Below are positions 10,681-21,927 of a stretch of 64,000 bases of DNA, in pieces. Position 1 is the stretch's first letter, and every line of letters starts with the position of its first letter. A program made the position numbers and the translations under genes. Location of the stretch: positions 378,523,643 to 378,587,642 of the forward strand of contig OX352772.1 in assembly GCA_947095535.1 (NCBI GenBank), written 5' to 3'. Source of the DNA: Poecilobothrus nobilitatus (lineage: Eukaryota; Arthropoda; Insecta; Diptera; Dolichopodidae). The notes below the pieces were generated by a model, which saw only the letters and a program-made list of their open reading frames with translations, made no database searches and had not been told where the DNA came from.

Positions 10681-12440
10681 GCATTACAACCGGGCTAACT
10701 GGGATGGCTTGAATCATTTTTTAAAAGGCTTCGACTGGTCTATATACTTTTGTCAAAGAAATGTTGATCTTTTTGCTGATGCCATTAGTAAAACTATAAT
10801 GGTAGGTATGAAACTGTTCATACGTAGATCGTATAAGTCTGTTAAACCAAATACCTAGTCATGGTTTAATGACATTTGCAAAAGGGCCATCAGAAATAAA
10901 AAGGAAAAGTTTAAACTTTACAAGGCTAATGTCTCGGAGGTATTATAAAGTGGCTCGAAATGATTGTAAAAAACTTATCAGTCAACAAAAGTTCCTGCAT
11001 AACCAGAGGTTGAAGCATAAAATTCTCCACCAATCCAACTACAATCGTTCTTTTTGGACATTTGCAAAAAATGATAAGCAGAACTTTTGTAAATCTTCAT
11101 TTCCTCCCTTGATTGATAATAATGACTCTATCATATTAGATTCGGCTGGTAAAGCTAACTTGTTTGCAAGACTTTTTCCACACTCCCTCCTACAACTCAA
11201 CTTCCACCAACAATTCCTGAAGTTGATCGCTTGTGTAGATTTAGGAAGATTTACGTCAGGAATCGAGTTGTAGTGAAAGTTCTGAAGAATCTGAATGATA
11301 AAAAGTCCACTGGACTTGATGGAATCCCCGCCATGGCTCTAAAAAATACTGCCTTCTTCATTTCGAAACCTCTGCGCAACCTTTTTTACCTATCGTTTTC
11401 GACTGGTATCTATCCCAGTCAGTGGAAGGTTGCTCATGTTTCCCCAATTCCCAAAAAAGGTAACAAAAGCAAACCCTCAAACTATAGACCTATAGCTATC
11501 ATTTCGATGAAAGTTATGGAAACTATTATTAACTCAAAGCTCAAGAAATATTTAGACGATAGGGGTATCTTACATGATTGCCAATACGGTTTTAGAAGCA
11601 ACCGATCCACTGGTGATCTTATAACATACCTCAGTGGTAAACTTAACAGCAGCATTCACTACTCTGGTGAATACTCACTACTATTGTTGCTCTCGATATT
11701 TCGAAAGCTTTTGATCGAGTATGGCATGCTGCTCTGTTGAACAAATGTCAAGCTCTAGGTCTTGGTTCAGTTTTATGCATATGGATTGAAGACTATCTTT
11801 CGAATCGTTGTATTCGTGTTCTGGTCAACAGCTGCACGTCTGACACATTTCAAATAAACGCTGGCGTTCCACAAGGATCCGTCCTTGCACCTACTCCCTT
11901 TTTGATTTTTATCAACGATGTTCTATTTTCAATCTTCAATCTAATTCACAGCTTCGCCGACGACAGCACTCTGGTGACATTTTATAATTTTCCAAGAAAG
12001 TCAAATGCAACGTTCCCTGCATTTGCATAGCTAGGCTGTCTATGACCAATACGGTTAACAATGATAACAATGATCTAACTAAAGTCGCTAGTTGGGGCTC
12101 CAAAAACAGAATGGAGTTTAATTCTTCCAAAACCCAATGCTGTCTGATAACGTTAAAAAAAACGAATTATAAGCTCAATCTGAGGTTTCTTGGAGAAATA
12201 GTGCACCGATCGGAAAACCTGAAGATTTTGGGCATGCAGCTAAATCAAAAAATGATGTGGAATGATCATATTTTAGATATAGCAAAAAGTGCTGCCAAAT
12301 GCTTGGGTTTTGTCTTTAGGTGTGAATCTTATTTCCTACTATGTGGAACTACCCAAGTGGTACTCTACCGGTTATAGCAATGCGTTTGTTGTTAGAACTG
12401 CAAAAATGTGGAATTTATTACCATTCACCGTATTCCCAAA
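10681..12440 (+). pseudogene. Reverse transcriptase and C-terminus of the 9.8-12.6 kb LINE
   Basis: Linker with SWFNDICKRAIRNKK at about 10,858-10,905. RT blocks: STGLDGIPAMALK, PSNYRPIAIIS, YGFRSNRSTGDLI, motif A LDISKAFDRVWH (about 11,693-11,730, in a shifted frame), motif B AGVPQGSVLAPT, motif C SFADDST (about 11,950), then ASWGSKNRMEFNSSKTQ and AAKCLGFVFR. It ends with AFVVRTAKMWNLLP. All catalytic Asp are readable but frames change near 11,230, 11,690, 11,735 and 12,030. Some normal sequence between LGFVFR and RTAKMW is missing. Confidence 0.85.
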
Positions 12441-12517
12441 AGTTGGCGGTTTGGTATTTACAATTTGCCCAAAATATAAGAAGAATCTCAACAGATTCTT
12501 CTCCAATTTACCCCTCA

Positions 12518-12598
12518 ACTCCCCATTATCCTCATTTGTTCCCCATTATCCTCATTTGTTCTCCCCATTATCCTCATTTGTTCCCTATTATCCTCAAA
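12518..12598 (+). repeat. 21-base minisatellite, about four copies
   Basis: The unit CCCCATTATCCTCATTTGTT is repeated about four times with small changes at the 3' end of the LINE. In the neighbouring frame it reads SFVPHYPHLF-like peptide repeats, which are not a real protein. Confidence 0.85.
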
Positions 12599-12655
12599 TA
12601 TTCCTGATACATACCAACTAATTTTAAATAATGAAATTATAAGTGCTATAAGTAC

Positions 12656-12753
12656 AAAAAGTGCTGCCAAATGCTTGGGTTTTGTCTTTAGGTGTGAATC
12701 TTATTTCCTACTATGTGGAACTACCCAAGTGGTACTCTACCGCTTATAGCAAT
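12656..12753 (+). repeat. Direct repeat of 12,284-12,381 (98 bases)
   Basis: The segment starting AAAAAGTGCTGCCAAATGC at 12,284-12,381 (RT thumb of the LINE) recurs at 12,656-12,753 with one visible mismatch, 372 bases downstream. The second copy abuts a different LINE's RT fragment, so it marks a rearrangement junction. Confidence 0.9.
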
Positions 12754-12890
12754 AGAGAAAGTTAATACAATTAAATATCTTCGACTCCAAAAATTTGAAA
12801 TGGGCAGATCATATCAATTACTTAAAAAAGAAAATTATACCTTATGTTGTAGCGCTAAATAGGATGCGTAAAAATTTACTAAAGTAATTA
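12754..12890 (+). pseudogene. RT thumb fragment of another LINE
   Basis: Reads VNTIKYL, a frame shift, then DSKNLKWADHINYLKKKI and PYVVALNRMRKNLLK, a standard LINE thumb segment similar in arrangement to LINE-C (NWSNHIDYLKKRIAPYIFIL). It begins at a breakpoint with the 98-base repeat and ends in a TAAG-rich simple repeat. Confidence 0.65.
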
Positions 12891-13140
12891 CTATCCATGT
12901 AAGTAAGTTATATAAGTAAGTAAGTAACTAGTAGTCAGTAACTATCTAGTAACTAAGTAGTAACTTTTTTTATTAGTATATAATATATACTTTAACTTTA
13001 CATTTTTAATTATAATAACTATTAATATAAATTTTTTTTTTATTGGACTTTAAATGGGTATATAAATATACCCATAAAGGGTGCGCCCTTTTCCTTTCGG
13101 ATGTGGGCCAGTAAATTAATATAAATTAATTTAATTTGTG
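12891..13140. other. Simple repeat and LINE 3' tail
   Basis: TAAGTAAG-type simple repeat at about 12,898-12,975, then T-rich sequence. At 13,054-13,075 there is a perfect 22-base palindrome (ATGGGTATAT and its inverse). At 13,088-13,110 a block shared in inverted orientation with 60,226-60,248 (TGGCCCACATCCG on the minus strand) is probably a LINE 3' UTR. Confidence 0.55.
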
Positions 13141-13208
13141 ATTTTTTTAATTTCCTCCATACATTTTTTTTAAATATTTTAAAATTATATTCAGCTTTCT
13201 TTTTTGCG

Positions 13209-15340
13209 TCAAAGAACAATATATAAAGTTTTAAAAAAATTTTTAGCCTTGAAAAAGTATAGAAAATATACGAAACTTTGGCGCAAAGATAAATTTTTTT
13301 GTGTTTTATTCAGTCCTAATCCAGAGAAAAAATTCAACAAAATTTTAAAATTAGTTTCTAATTTAATTTCCCTTGGTAATTGATTAAATCTCCTAAAGGC
13401 TTTGTATATTAATAAATGTTGGGGGCCAGCATCAAATGTTAATTTTCCAACATCAGCGTTCCTTAGATTATACGGTTGAACATATTGGATTAAGTTCATT
13501 CTTTGACCTAAATAATTTGGCAGCTTTCCTTTTCTTAAATTAAATACATACATTTGTACATTTAGTTCTATTTTTTACTTATACTTATGCAGTTCAGGCA
13601 TTCTAGCATCAGCTCTACTGACGTATACCTTTTACACTTTAGAATAATTCTCATACCGCGATTTTTGCAATCTATCCATATCAATCTTTGAACATATAAA
13701 TAATATTGTTGAGCAATATTCAAAGTGCGGCTTAATTATGGCATTATATATATTAATTGCACATCGTAAAGATACAAAAAAAATGCGATTTTTTTACTAA
13801 GTTTTTTGCGAATATAATTAATATGATTTTGAAAGTTAAGCTTTTTGTCAATTATTACTCCTAAATATTTCATTTCTTCAATAGTTTAAATTTTTTCACA
13901 ATCTATACAAATATCGTCACTTAGATTTCCATTTATAGCTATAGCTTTAGTTTTCATAATATTAATTTTTAATTTATTCATTTTTAACGACTTGCTTAAC
14001 ATCTTTAAATCCTTTTCTAAGTTAATTTTCATTTCGTTAATATCAACCCCATTAATATAAGTTAATGCATCATCTGCAAATAACATTATTTTAGAGTATT
14101 TTAGAACATTTTTGATACAATTAATATATATTAAAAATAATAATATTCCTAACACTGATCCCTGAGGTACTCCTAATTCTATTAAATTACGCTCCGAGAT
14201 AATTCCATTTATTTGAATTCTTTGGTATCTATTATTCAGGTAAGAGTCAAACCATTTAATCTCAATACCATACTTTTTTAACTTCAAAATTAATATATTT
14301 CTATCAACGGTTTCGAAAGCTGTCTTAACATCTAAAAACACTTATTATTTTTTGCTTATTTTCTATTAGTTCTTTCCATTTAATCATTGTCCAATTCAGA
14401 ATCGTTTCGCATGAGTGACTTTTACGGAAGCCAGATTGTTCTTTTATAAATTATAATTAACTCATTTTCTTCAACATATTTTTTCAGTTGCATTTGTATA
14501 ACTTGTTCCAATATTTTTTCCAATGTAGGTAACATATTAATTGGTCTGAATTCTTCACAATTTTTAGTATTACTTACTTTTTGTATTGGTATTATAAGGG
14601 TTTCTTTCCATTTTTCTGGAAATTCACTCAACTACATTCAGTGATTAATTATTTTAACTAAAATACAGCCTAATTCATTCCAACTATCCAATACCATTTT
14701 AATATTTATCTTATTATAATCTCTTTTATTATTTATATTTTTACTGATTTCCTTTAATTAATTTTTCGATATTTCTTTAAACTTAAATTTACTATCAACT
14801 TGCTCCATCGTATTTTTATAACTTTCGCACGGAATGGATCTATTAATTTCCTTTACACTATCTATAAAATACTTATTAAAATTGTTACTACTATACTACT
14901 ACTATGCTTAACCATTGTTGAACCGAATTTATCTTCTCTAATTTCAGGTTTTTCTTCTTTTAATACATAATTTTTTTATAGCTTTCCATGCTTCTTTTTG
15001 ATTCTCCGTTTTTTCAATTCTTTTTTCATTAAAGTTATTTTTTGCTTTATTTACTGCAGATTTATAACTATTTCTTATTGTATCTCGCCCAGCCCTCCTT
15101 TACATTACCCAAGACGCCTTTTCATAAATCCGCATTTTATAATTTTTCATTCTATGTAATTCTTTATTAAACCACCCATTATCTTCTTTCATTTTAATTC
15201 TCCTTTTAACTTTAAATTAATTTACTAATTTATTCATCACTGTATCTAAATTTCTTACATATAAATTCATATCACTAACATTATTCAGTGCCAAAATATT
15301 TCGTTTTCTAAGTTCACTTTTAAACAGCCTTTCATTATAT
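13209..15340 (-). pseudogene. Reverse transcriptase and C-terminus of the Jockey-like LINE
   Basis: RT pieces: FPEKWKETLIIPIQK and CEEFRPINMLPTLEKILE (14,631-14,422), motif A FLDVKTAFETVDR, motif B ELGVPQGSVLGILLF, motif C LFADDALTYI, and KLKINIMKTKAIAI (14,341-13,886). C-terminal piece (13,553-13,209): YNLRNADVGKL ... FRRFNQLPREIK, a usual ending of Jockey/CR1-type RT proteins. The catalytic triad is present. The section 14,640-15,340 holds the degraded linker. Confidence 0.8.
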
Positions 15341-15358
15341 TTAAATATTTCTATTTCT

Positions 15359-16000
15359 TTATATATACCACCTGCATCCATAAATTTTTTTAGTCTTGTA
15401 TTTAAATTTTAATTCTAAAGTTTCATGATCACTAATATTGCAACTATTATTGGCGGTTACCCTCACATTAATCATATTTGTAACTATATAATCGATAATT
15501 GTTTTTGAATATTGTGTGATTCTGGTAAAAAAGTTTACGATTTGTGTAAATCTACTATCTGTTATAGTATCCTTATAATTCTTTATATTAATCATTATTA
15601 AACCAATTAATATTAAAATTACAAGTTATCAAAATATCTTCATTTAATTCTTCTAATTGCCCTAACCAATCCTTAAACATGCTACAAAATTGCCTTTTCT
15701 GTGCATGCTCATTAGGAGATCTGTACACTATTATTATTATTAATGAACATTCTTTCTTATTACACCTTACCGCAAGCCACCAAATATTTAATCCAACTTG
15801 AAAATTTTGTACCATAGTATACGACCATTTTTTTTTTAGAAACATAGCTACTCCTCCTGTGCGCGCCGATTCTGAATTAACCGAATTAAGTTAAACATTT
15901 TAATTCAATATCCACCAAATTAATATCTTCCGTTAAATGTGTTTCACTTAACATTTTTATTTCAAAATTCCTTAAAATTATTTATTAAACCTTGAATATT
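15359..16000 (-). pseudogene. Endonuclease of the Jockey-like LINE
   Basis: Minus-strand reading gives LSETHLTEDI (catalytic Glu) near 15,935, a broken stretch, SARTGGVAMFLKKKW near 15,845-15,875, VYRSPNEHAQ, ILITCNFNINWF in place of the GDFN block (G and D changed to C and N), KTIIDYIVTN and NISDHETL (SDH intact). Open segments are 15,845-15,588 and 15,595-15,359. Loss of the GDFN aspartate alone would be expected to inactivate the nuclease. Confidence 0.75.
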
Positions 16001-16019
16001 TAAATAAATACTTTTAAAA

Positions 16020-17005
16020 CTCTTTAATTGCTAGAATTTTATCTTTTCTTGCTCTACCTTTAACTTGTGCTGATATACTTTACACGTTTTACTTAAAGTT
16101 GAGTGGTTTATATTTAATTTCAAATTTAATCTCTTATTTGATTTTTCACAATTAATACACCTTTCTATTATTTCTTTTTTACATAATCGTGAATCATGAT
16201 CTTCTAAATATTTAAAATATATTTTTTCCGCGTGACAGTCCTTCCCTTCACGATTAAAGCCACAACAATTATAACATCTTTTCACAAATGTCGCATCATA
16301 AACCTTATACCTATCCCAACCAATGTTTATTCTTCCTTTGTGTATTGCCCTTTTATAGCCTTGACTATACTTCTATAATCGCATTATAAATATTGCCTGA
16401 TTTACCCTTCATAATTTTTAGGCACTTCATTTCATTTCCTATTAAACCATCATTTTGGTTTGTTATTTTATTTACTATGTCTATTTCACTTATTTTGTTA
16501 TTGAACGCATGAAGAAACAATTTTGACTTACGCAATTGCGGAATTTCAATATCGTATTCTTCCCCTATTTTCTCTTCTAATACCGATTGAGTATTCATAC
16601 TCTGTTCGCTATTTTCACATTCAATCATCATTACTCCATTATTCCTGCTTTTAATATTTTTAAATCTATTCGTGGATGGGTCAACTTTTTCTTGTATATA
16701 TTCCTTAGTCTCTGTCTTCTGCTTTTTATCTTTTGGTTTAATTAAACCTAGGTGATTATTTTTAGTTTTTAGTATACTGAAGCATACGAAATACCTACAC
16801 TTTCATTTCTAGCTTTATCACACTTTTCCATTTCATTTACATCCTCATCTATTTTACTATGTGTTTTTGTTACATCCTTCAAAATCTTATCGACTTGTTC
16901 TTTAAAGATTTCCGCTAAGCTACGCTTTATCTTTTTAACTTCTAACGCTTGAGCATTTTTCATAGATTTTATTCTCTCCGAATACCTTGCCTCAATGGCT
17001 CCCAA
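16020..17005 (-). pseudogene. ORF1 (gag-like, coiled coil and CCHC knuckles) of the Jockey-like LINE
   Basis: Three pieces in order. 17,005-16,769: charged helical region (SERIKSMKNAQALEVKK ...), likely coiled coil. 16,631-16,365: LFLHAFNNKIS ... LKIMKGKSGNIYNAIIEV, an RRM-like middle. 16,285-16,031: cysteine-rich segment with CYNCCGFNREGKDC, CINCEKSN and a later H...C, matching the CCHC knuckle cluster of Jockey-type ORF1 proteins that bind element RNA. Stops or shifts separate the pieces. Confidence 0.75.
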
Positions 17006-17059
17006 AAGAAACTTAATTCATTCTTAATTTTCATTCTTTTTCATAGACTCCTCAAACTC

Positions 17060-17545
17060 ATTATACCCGTACGATAAGTATCGGGTATAATAAAATTACT
17101 CCTCCGTTTGTAGCACCTCGAAATAAGCGAGCTAGATATACTTTCAAAGATATGGATTGGATCAGAATCAAATTATGAGTCGATTAAGCCATGTCCGTGC
17201 GTCCGTCCGTCCGTGCGTCCGTCCGTCAGCATGCTAACTCAAAAACTAAGAAAGCTAGAATCTTGAATTTTACACAAAATATTCTGGGACCAATTTGTAG
17301 ATTCCCTATTTTTTTGGTTGAGTTCCGACCAAAACTTCGGGTAGCTCCCGAACCAACTAACTTTTAGATCTCCACAATTTTTTTGAAATAGAGCCATAAA
17401 ATTTTAACTGCTGATACATATCAAAAAATATTAATTTTATGAATATATTAATTTTTCTGTAGCCCCACCCGTTAAGGAGCTACAGCCCCCAAAGTTCGAA
17501 AAATCTCTATATTTAAATTGTTAAAAGCTATATAAGGTATATCTT
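17060..17545 (+). mobile_element. 5' part of a GTCC repeat
   Basis: Begins ATTATACCCGTACGATAAG with the 5' hairpin, then the conserved CTCCTCCGTTTGTAGCACC block and a clean (GTCC)n tract at about 17,198-17,225. It follows the complete copy at 1,171 for about 480 bases and stops at about 17,545, next to a tRNA-like B box. The 3' terminus is absent. Confidence 0.8.
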
Positions 17546-17640
17546 CAATCTGGGGTAGGCGTGTGGCGTATTAACCGAAGGAGTGTGGGTTCGATCCCTG
17601 CACAGGTCGTAAGTTGTTTTCTTTACATACCCCTCTTACA
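17546..17640 (+). repeat. tRNA-derived SINE fragment
   Basis: A good RNA polymerase III B box, GGTTCGATCCC at 17,588-17,598, is followed by CACAGGTCGTAAG, as in the SINE at 58,707 (CACACGTCGTAAG). The A-box half is weak, so this is a degraded or truncated member. At 17,800-17,865 a 65-base block with TTGCTGCTGCTGA recurs inverted at 50,505-50,570. Confidence 0.55.
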
Positions 17641-17835
17641 ACCAAAATATAATGTAAATATGTAGTATATAATATAAACAAAATAAATAATATTAGTATA
17701 TAATTTAATAATAGTATAAAAACCTATAATGGCGTTAGTAGCCGATGGTTCAATAATATTGCACTACATTAATGTATGTAATATCTAAATATAATAAAAG
17801 ACAAGTTGCTGCTGCTGAGTAGCGTGCCCTACTGT

Positions 17836-19560
17836 TGTGTTAAATGTTAATTTAACAAATGTTATACTATGAAAAGAAAGAAACGTACATCTGATATTTA
17901 CCCATATAACAGATAGAAAACAATAAATATTATAATGTTATGCTATGAAATGAAAGAAAAAACAAGGCAGTGTATAAATCAAAGTTTTTAGAGGGTCGTA
18001 TTTTCAAGTAGAACATTATAAAATTGCAATAATATTTTTATTTAAATTTTGCTAAGTAACATTTTCTTAATTTTTTAAAAATTTTGCCATAATATAATAC
18101 AATTTTAGAATCAGAAGTTTAGCCCATAATATAGATATATGAATTAAAAATGGGTATACATATATTAGATTTATTATAGATTTATTATTTTTTATATAGG
18201 CAACAGTTATTTATATGAATGAATGGACGGTAAACATAAACGAACAAAAAAAAAATTCAGAATGTTCTATAGGTTATAATTTATATTTTTTAAATAGACT
18301 GTATGTATAAATTTAATATTTAAAAAAAATAACAGAAAACAAAAAAAAAAAAGTAAAATGTAATACTGCGAAGAAAAATAAAAACGAATAGAAAAAAAAG
18401 AGAACAAAAATGTTACTTTGATTGTTTTTAAATATTTTTAAAGAAAAAAAGAACTATTAAAATGTTATGATTTTAAAAGAAAAAAACATACGTCTGATAT
18501 TTACGTACCTACATAACAGATAGAAAAAGGCAAAAAAAAAAATGTTATGCTATGAAAAGAACGAAAAGTCCATCTGATATTGAGGTACATAACAGATAGA
18601 AAAAAAGAAATATCAAAATGTTATGCTATGAAAAGAAAGAAAAAACAAGGCAGTGTATAAATCAAAGTTTTTAAAGGGTCGGATTTTTAAGTAGAACATT
18701 ATAAAATTGCAATAATATTTTTATTTAAATTTTGCTAAGTAACATTTTCTTAATTTTTTAAAAATTTTGCCATAATATAGTACAATTTAAGAATCAATTT
18801 AAGAATCAGAAGTTTAGCCCATAATATAGATATATGAATAAAAATATGGGTATACATACATATATTAGATTTATTATAGATTTATTATTTTTTATATAGG
18901 CAACAGTTATTAATATGAATGAATGGACGGTAAACATAAACGAACAAAAAAAAATTCAAAATGTTCTATAGGTTATAATTTATATTTTTTAAATAAACTG
19001 TATGTATAAATTTAATATTTAAAAAAAATAAAAGAAATACTTAGCGTACGTAAATAACAGAAAAAAAAAAAAAAATAAATGTAATACTGCGAAGTAAAAT
19101 AAAAACGAATAGAAAAAAAAGAGAACAAAAAATGTTACTTTGACTGTTTTTAAATATTTTTAAAGAAAAAAAGAACTATTAAAATGTTATGATTTTAAAA
19201 GAAAAAAACATACCTCTGATATTTACGTACATAACAGATAGAAAAAAGAAATATTAAATGTTATGCTATGAAAAGAAAGAAACGTACATCTGATATTTAG
19301 GTACATAACAGATAGAAAAAAAGAATTAAAATGATATGCTATAAAAAGAATGAAAAAACAAGGCAGTGCATAAATCAAAGTTTTTAAAGAGTTGCATTTT
19401 TAAGTAGAAATTATAAAAAAATAAAGCAGTGCGTAAAACCAAAGCTTTTAAAGGAGCGCAATTTAAATTATAAAATTGCAATTTTCAATTAAATTTTGAA
19501 TGTGTAACATTTTCTTAATTTTATGCTTCTTTTATGATTTTTATTTTCTAAATCTTAAAC
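17836..19560 (+). repeat. Tandem array A, about 0.7 kb units (2.3 copies)
   Basis: The marker AAGGCAGTGTATAAATC recurs near 17,960, 18,645 and 19,357, giving periods of about 685 and 712 bases. Units are A-rich with recurring blocks such as CATAACAGATAGAAAA and GGACGGTAAACATAAACG. No ORF. The same units appear in the opposite orientation at 54,590-57,690 (array B). Satellite, or the repeated interior of an unknown element, are both possible. Confidence 0.8.
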
Positions 19561-20504
19561 CTTATATGCACAGCCAATTTTTATTGTTTTACATAAAAGG
19601 TGCGCAGAACTTACGGTGTGAAGATTTTGTAACGAAAGCTACAGATAAAGAGGCAGAATATTATTACGGATAGAGTAAAAATTTGTTTGAAAAATATAAC
19701 AAAAAAAGTTTTGAAGCATTTGCTATGGCAACCATAGAAAAATATAACAAGTGTACTATATACTATAATTAGGTAAATGCATCAGATCAGTATAGTTTAG
19801 TTTCAAAATTATAAAGTTTGATACTGTATTTTTTTCGAAGCGAAAATTTTTGTTACTATTTGCAAAAATTTATTTACCATTGGTTTTTAATCCAACCTTT
19901 GGTTTTTAATCCTAAACTTGATAAAGAAATTTACAAGGGATGAGATTTATTAAATAATCATTTTTATTACATTTTTGAAAGAAACTACTTCACAGCATCA
20001 TTGAGGTTTTTCATTATTTAAAACACTTTAGCAATAAATTTTACATTTATCAATATCTAAATATAATACATATAAGTATTTGAATAAATTTACTAAAATT
20101 AAATTGTTCATAAAACTGAGCAAACTTTCACAAAAGCTATATTTTTCTACTTATACCCGTCGTATGACGGGCTTTTTTACTAGTTAATATAAATAAATAA
20201 ATAAAATAAACTTTGTGTTTTGCTTTTTGTTTTTTTTTCTATTTTTAATCCTATTATAACTTATTAATCCTGTATTATTTTAACTTAGTTTTTACATTAT
20301 GAGATAGCTGGGTTCTTCCACTATTCTTTGATATTTTTATTAAAATTTATAATTATATATTTCCTACTTTTATTCACCTTCAAAAAACACTGTTAAATAT
20401 GATGTCAATAATATTTACACACTTGACACTTAATGTACTTTGCACATATTCACTCGAGATTGGTCTATTTAAATTCGATTTGGTCGTCTGCATCAGCATA
20501 TAGA
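19561..20504. other. AT-rich stretch, no gene seen
   Basis: No coding signal. The short hairpin CCCGTCGTATGACGGG at 20,157-20,172, followed by T's, resembles a worn GTCC-repeat terminus, not a functional site. Confidence 0.5.
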
Positions 20505-20990
20505 CTGCGTGAACTTCAGTTTTTGCATTGATATACTTAAGATTTTTAACATGTGTGTGTTATGTTATAAACTAATTCATATAATAATTAAATCTGGCTT
20601 AATCTTATCAAAAGTTTCTGAGACTCATAACTACAATACACATAATCGAAACAATTTAACAGCTCAAAATTTTCCAATGAACGCTTTTTTGTCCATAATG
20701 ATTTTTCATTTCAATAGCTTACCACTGGACGTAAAAAACTCAAATACGATTTTAATTTTGAAAAATCGACTAAAAGTGTATCTTATGGCCCACTAAACCA
20801 CATTTCTTTCCATACATATTTGATATTACGTATAAATTAATAAGTTTTTTTTGTTTTATTATTTAAAAAAAGACAAACTAATCTAACTTTAATATTCATA
20901 TATCATATCTGCGTGAACTTCAGATTTTGCGTGGATATACTTAAGATTTTTGACATGTGTGTGTTATGTTATAAACTATTTCATAAAATA
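20505..20990 (+). repeat. LINE 3'-end unit, tandemly duplicated (copy 1 and start of copy 2)
   Basis: Copy 1 (20,505-20,908) encodes the C-terminal end of a LINE RT, ETHNYNTHNRNN ... FHFNSLPLDVKNS, then a 3' UTR. Copy 2 begins at 20,909 with the same CTGCGTGAACTTCAG start, is interrupted at 20,990 by LINE-B, and resumes at 23,662-24,003. The period is 404 bases and the copies differ at roughly one base in ten by eye. Confidence 0.85.
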
Positions 20991-21910
20991 TAAAAGTTTA
21001 CCAAGATTTCTGCTCAGTTGTTGATTCTTTTAATAATAAACTAAATGACCTTGACGAACTCATAATATGTGGGGATCTTAATTTGCCAAATATTAATTGG
21101 CAACTTCATGACGAGGAATGTTTCTACATTCCGACTAATTTAACCTCTAATGTCGAATCATCAGTTATAGATAGTTTGCTTGTATGCGGACTTCAACAAG
21201 TCTCTTCAACTAAAAATCTATTAAACAAACAATTAGGCCTTCTTTTTATTTCTAACTGGGTAAACGTAACTAGAATATTGACGGCAGCACCTCTTTCAAA
21301 AATTGATTGTCATCATCCCCCTTTCAGTTTTCAATTTCATTATAATTGTTTAAATAAATCGTCATTAAATATCTCATATAAATTTAATTTTTCCAAAACT
21401 AATTTTTATATGCTTAACAATTTTTTTCTTTCAATTGACTTTAATTCTTTACTAGACATATATGATTTAAATAATACGATTGATAAATTTTACGAAGTAA
21501 TTTACCATGGATTTGACTTGTATGTTCCTTGAGTTCGTGATAGAAATATCAATTCAAGCCCACTATGGTATGATGGTGAACTAAAAACTCTTAGAAATAA
21601 AAAAAATAAAACGTGGAATGCATATTTAAAAAAGAAGGATAATATTTCTTATTCAAATTTTCTAAATTTATTAACCGCATTCAAATCCTTACTAAGTCTT
21701 AAATATGAAGCTTACATTAGTAAAATTGCTTCGCAACTTCGTACAGATCCTAAATCTTTTTCGAAGCTTGTAAATTCAAAACGTAAATCCGATCAATATT
21801 CAAATTATATGTCTTACAAAAATCAGAATTCTAACGACTCAATTGTTATATCTTATTATTTTACAGATTTTTCGCCGGTAGTTATTCTACTTCTTCTTTC
21901 GATATTGATG
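20991..21910 (+). pseudogene. Endonuclease C-terminal half and linker of LINE-B
   Basis: In frame from the insertion edge: KVYQDFCSVVDSF, then IICGDLNLPNINW (GDFN block) and KIDCHHPPFSF, where SDHxP is altered to DCHHP. The open stretch ends at 21,532 with a TGA, but reading through gives SSPLWYDGELKTLRNKKNK, the usual LINE linker, and YISKIASQLRTDPKSFSKL. The N-terminal endonuclease is missing through 5' truncation. Confidence 0.8.
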
Positions 21911-21927
21911 AATCTAATTTTAACCAT

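Larger units (their letters stand above)
9801..12620 (+). mobile_element. Plus-strand LINE with NIRGL-type endonuclease, 2.8 kb, broken
   Basis: LINE remnant with endonuclease (9,807-10,676), linker, RT (11,231-12,377) and the end of the C-terminal domain (12,378-12,440). No ORF1 is seen, so it is 5'-truncated. The C-terminal block RTAKMWNLLP joins directly after the RT thumb, which implies an internal deletion at about 12,380. It contains a 105-base tandem duplication and a 21-base minisatellite at its end. The family is common in arthropods (Jockey/I superfamily). The precise clade is unresolved. Confidence 0.8.
13140..17010 (-). mobile_element. Jockey-like LINE with CCHC ORF1, minus strand
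   Basis: About 3.9 kb element with ORF1 (17,005-16,020), endonuclease (16,000-15,359), and RT plus C-terminus (15,340-13,209). A coiled-coil plus zinc-knuckle ORF1 and FLDVKTAFETVDR at RT motif A fit the Jockey superfamily. It is nearly full length, with multiple frameshifts. A GTCC repeat fragment (17,060) begins just beyond its 5' end. Confidence 0.8.

Noticed and set aside
12289..12621. ORFs with repeated SFVPHYPHLF-type peptides
   Set aside because: They come from the 21-base minisatellite at the LINE 3' end.
13054..13075. 22-base perfect palindrome as a regulatory site
   Set aside because: It lies in AT-rich LINE tail sequence; no evidence of function.
17836..19560. Regular repeats considered as a CRISPR array
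   Set aside because: Units are ~700 bases with no short repeat/unique spacer pattern and the genome is eukaryotic.
20157..20180. GC hairpin followed by T run, resembling a bacterial terminator
   Set aside because: Eukaryotic context. It resembles the ACCCG...CGGGT terminus of the GTCC repeats.
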